A DNA stretch of 64,000 nt from Salipaludibacillus aurantiacus (GTDB lineage Bacteria; Bacillota; Bacilli; Bacillales; Salisediminibacteriaceae): contig NZ_FOGT01000007.1 of assembly GCF_900111295.1 (NCBI RefSeq), positions 174,652-238,651 on the forward strand. The letters are read 5' to 3'. Numbering within the stretch: position 1 is the stretch's first letter; each line of letters begins with the position of its first letter. Below are positions 61,912 through 64,000 of this stretch, one piece after another. The notes beneath the pieces were generated by a model, which did not search any database, had not been told where the DNA came from, and saw nothing but the letters and a program-made list of their open reading frames with translations. The position numbers and the translations under genes were made by a program.

Positions 61912-63249
61912 ATGGCATTAAAGAAATATTCATGGGGTATTATTTGTATTTTGTTTCTAGTTGCAGGGTGCCAGGAAACGGAAACAGACGAAATTGCAGC
62001 ACTTTCAGAGGACAACACTTCTGAGAGTAATGAGGAAGTAATACTTTCAGAAGATAACTCTTCCGAAAGTAAAGAAGATGCAGCTCAGCCAGAAGAAAAT
62101 AATTCTGGAAGTAACGAAGATGGATCCCAGCTAGAAGATAACAATTCTGAAAATGATGAGAATGAAGAGCAACAAAAAAATGAAGCTAATAAAGAGGAGG
62201 ATCCCTCTGAAGATGGGATTGCAATCGAAGAATTTGAGGCTGATATCCGAGAAGAATTTCTCGTTCACAACAGGGAGGGAGAACCTTATACTGTTTATTT
62301 ATTCAGCGATAATGAAAAAGAATTTACTCAGGAAGACACTTGGGTAGGTGCCGAAGCCGGGGATACGATAACAGAAGGAAATTACCAGTTTGCTTTGAGA
62401 GCTCCTGAAAGCAAGTTTGTGGAAGTCCAATCTGAATCTCTGGATAATTGGACTTTTAATCATAACCGTATGCCATACTATACGCTCAAAAACGATCCTG
62501 ATCTTCTTTTCTTTCAGCAGGATATGGCAAGTAATATAGTAGAAACTGTTGGATTCATGGTGGATGAAGGCGAGCTCCACAGTATCTCCTACCCTGACCT
62601 GCATGGAAACTCATCGACATATAAAAGTATAGGTGATCAACAGTTCCAGCATTACTGGTATAACAACCAGTCAGGAACGTGGACATTTCAAACCATACAA
62701 CTGAACGTTCCTAATTATAGTTTTGAAGTTAAGGAAACGTTCGAGTTTAGCGGCGATGACTTTTATATGGGAGAAGACTATGCCAGCCGGTTTAACTCAG
62801 AGGCAGAATTTTTTGTGGAAGAGAAACCAGACGTTCAATATAATAGTCTCTTAAATGACGAGTTTTTTGAAAATCAGCTTGTACAAGGCTATTTGATGGA
62901 TTCAGAGTTACATTTAGGGCAAATTGTAGAGGATGTTGAAGCAGAATTAGGCCCGGCTTTAGCCGTAGAATTAAACTTTTATGGTCCTGGAGCAGACTAT
63001 TATATATATGAGGATTATTCTTACCTTGTCTCTCAAGAGGAGAATCACGTAATAGAAATAGCTACTAGACCTCATATTATAGGTAACCCCCATTACAAAG
63101 ATGTTAGGAACATATTCGGCAAGCCGACCTCTGAAGGTTTTAGTGAACTGGACTTCTATTACCACGTCGACTTTAATGTTTTCGACCGTCGACTGACCTT
63201 TATATTTGAGGAGAAAAATTCTGAGGCCTTAGGTGTGTCAGTTAAGTAG
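61912..63249 (+). CDS. Acidic lipoprotein of unknown function
   Basis: A 445-residue exported protein with GGGGAG before ATG. The signal peptide ends in the lipobox FLVAGC (Cys21). Residues 25-110 are an acidic linker with tandem variants of SEDNNSESNED. The rest is a beta-rich domain (VYLFSDNEKEFTQEDTWVGA, EGNYQFALRAPESKFVEVQS) and a C-terminal part (DVEAELGPALAVELNFYGPG, YKDVRNIFGKPTSEG) whose GKP-type pattern recalls DUF4309-like repeats of Bacillus lipoproteins. The function is unknown. It is 33 bp upstream of the PAP2 gene and probably co-transcribed with it. Confidence 0.6.
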   Translation: MALKKYSWGIICILFLVAGCQETETDEIAALSEDNTSESNEEVILSEDNSSESKEDAAQPEENNSGSNEDGSQLEDNNSENDENEEQQKNEANKEEDPSEDGIAIEEFEADIREEFLVHNREGEPYTVYLFSDNEKEFTQEDTWVGAEAGDTITEGNYQFALRAPESKFVEVQSESLDNWTFNHNRMPYYTLKNDPDLLFFQQDMASNIVETVGFMVDEGELHSISYPDLHGNSSTYKSIGDQQFQHYWYNNQSGTWTFQTIQLNVPNYSFEVKETFEFSGDDFYMGEDYASRFNSEAEFFVEEKPDVQYNSLLNDEFFENQLVQGYLMDSELHLGQIVEDVEAELGPALAVELNFYGPGADYYIYEDYSYLVSQEENHVIEIATRPHIIGNPHYKDVRNIFGKPTSEGFSELDFYYHVDFNVFDRRLTFIFEEKNSEALGVSVK

Positions 63250-63281
63250 TTCCTAAAGCAGTCACCAAAAGGAGTCCATGT

Positions 63282-63817
63282 ATGGTGGAATCAATCATCG
63301 AATTAGACAAGCGCCTGTTTGAAAAACTGAACCAGCACTATTACTTAGAAGCACTGGATCCTATCACAGTCTTTCTCACAGCCATTAGTGAGGTGGGGCT
63401 TTTTTGGTGGGTTGTTGTGGGCCTCCTCTTCTTATGTCATAAGCGAGTGGGAGGCTTTGCGGCCGGACGGACACTTGCTCTTAGCGTCGGTATTGTGTTT
63501 ATTCTGCAAGCGGTCATCAACCAGTTCGTCCCACGTCCAAGACCACCTCTATCTGAAGAAGGCGTGCGACTGCTCGTAGACCCGCCGCTGTCCAGTTCGT
63601 TTCCTTCCGCCCATGCAGCCACTTCCTTTGCGGCCATGACAACGCTCGTGTACTTTTTCCAAGCTCCAAGTACTGGGCTGTTCCGTTAGGCTTAATCTTT
63701 GCCTATTCCCGATTGTACGTAGGCGTTCATTTCCCAATAGATACGATAGCAGGTTCACTCCTTGGCATTGTGACCGCTGCACTTATCATTAAATTAACCG
63801 TTTCACGTAAGAACTAA
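63282..63817 (+). pseudogene. PAP2-type membrane phosphatase with a one-base frameshift
   Basis: AGGAG precedes ATG 63282. The first frame (135 codons) carries NQFVPRPRPPL (motif 1) and SSFPSAHAATSFAAM (motif 2), then stops at 63687-63689. In another frame, from about 63661, comes KYWAVPLGLIFAYSRLYVGV then HFPIDTIAGSLLG (motif 3, SR-x5-H-x3-D) and a proper end at 63817. One missing base near 63660 explains the break. Intact, it would be an undecaprenyl-pyrophosphate or phosphatidate phosphatase of about 178 residues with four or five membrane helices. The reading could be a sequencing error. Confidence 0.82.
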
Positions 63818-63925
63818 ATTATTAAACACAGCCATCTACTTTCCAGTGTCAGCAATTAGTTATTTCTAGCCATAACAGCTAACCTTTTCAATCATTTTGC
63901 TCGTCTGAGTATTGCATTAGGAAAG

Positions 63926-64000
63926 AGCCAGTTATGCGGACTTTTAAGCCACCAATTGCGGACAATAGAGCCACTCAGTGCGGAACTAAGAGCCAAGATA
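63926..64000. repeat. Degenerate 21-22-bp tandem repeat at the window edge
   Basis: AGCCA recurs at 63926, 63947, 63969 and 63991, with TGCGGA in the middle of each unit. It runs off the window. Confidence 0.65.

Overview
The window looks like a chromosome segment of a low-GC Firmicute of the Bacillaceae, probably a halophile or haloalkaliphile. Supporting this are AGGAGG-type ribosome sites, LPXTG-type sorting signals, a YSIRK-type signal peptide, Bacillus-like maltodextrin and ZinT genes, and extremely acidic secreted proteins. No rRNA, tRNA, complete insertion sequence or CRISPR array was seen.

Layout. (1) 1-7101: a minus-strand maltose/maltodextrin operon (LacI regulator, binding lipoprotein, two permeases, GH13 oligo-1,6-glucosidase, GH65 phosphorylase cut by the window edge) with GTAAACGTTTAC operators before the regulator and the transporter. 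(2) 7.1-21.6 kb: an FGase-like lipoprotein, a class D sortase, a giant LPETA-anchored adhesin split by a one-base frameshift, a hybrid histidine kinase and a SARP-type response regulator. (3) 22.3-25.1 kb: a ZinT lipoprotein behind a Zur-like box, a CDP-alcohol phosphatidyltransferase, and an AbrB-type antitoxin with a nonsense-mutated ParE-like toxin. (4) 25.9-33.2 kb: a tight minus-strand operon of a WHH/HNH nuclease, a SUKH immunity-type protein and three different dynamin-like GTPases. This is the best candidate for an undescribed conflict or defence system. (5) 33.8-38.8 kb: an accessory island with a PUA-like protein under a palindromic operator, an HNH endonuclease, a HigBA-type toxin-antitoxin pair between direct repeats, and a decayed nuclease gene. 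(6) 39-48 kb: a small membrane protein, a LuxR-type regulator, an unidentified 569-residue protein, and an 1,800-residue LPQTG adhesin with about 1,265 residues of Asp-Ala/Asp-Ser repeat. (7) 48-52.7 kb: gene relics, palindromic repeats, a class A sortase and several tiny genes. (8) 52.7-61.3 kb: a pilus operon (backbone pilin, two class C sortases, 1,713-residue accessory/tip adhesin). Backbone and adhesin share 1,115 bp of identical sequence. (9) 61.9-64 kb: an acidic lipoprotein, a frameshifted PAP2 phosphatase and a short tandem repeat.

Taken together, much of the window builds and regulates a cell surface: four sortases of three classes, four LPXTG-type substrates, and a hybrid kinase/SARP pair with a decayed regulator copy beside the pilus locus. 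Several genes carry single-base frameshifts or stops, so either real decay and phase switching, or base-calling errors, must be distinguished.
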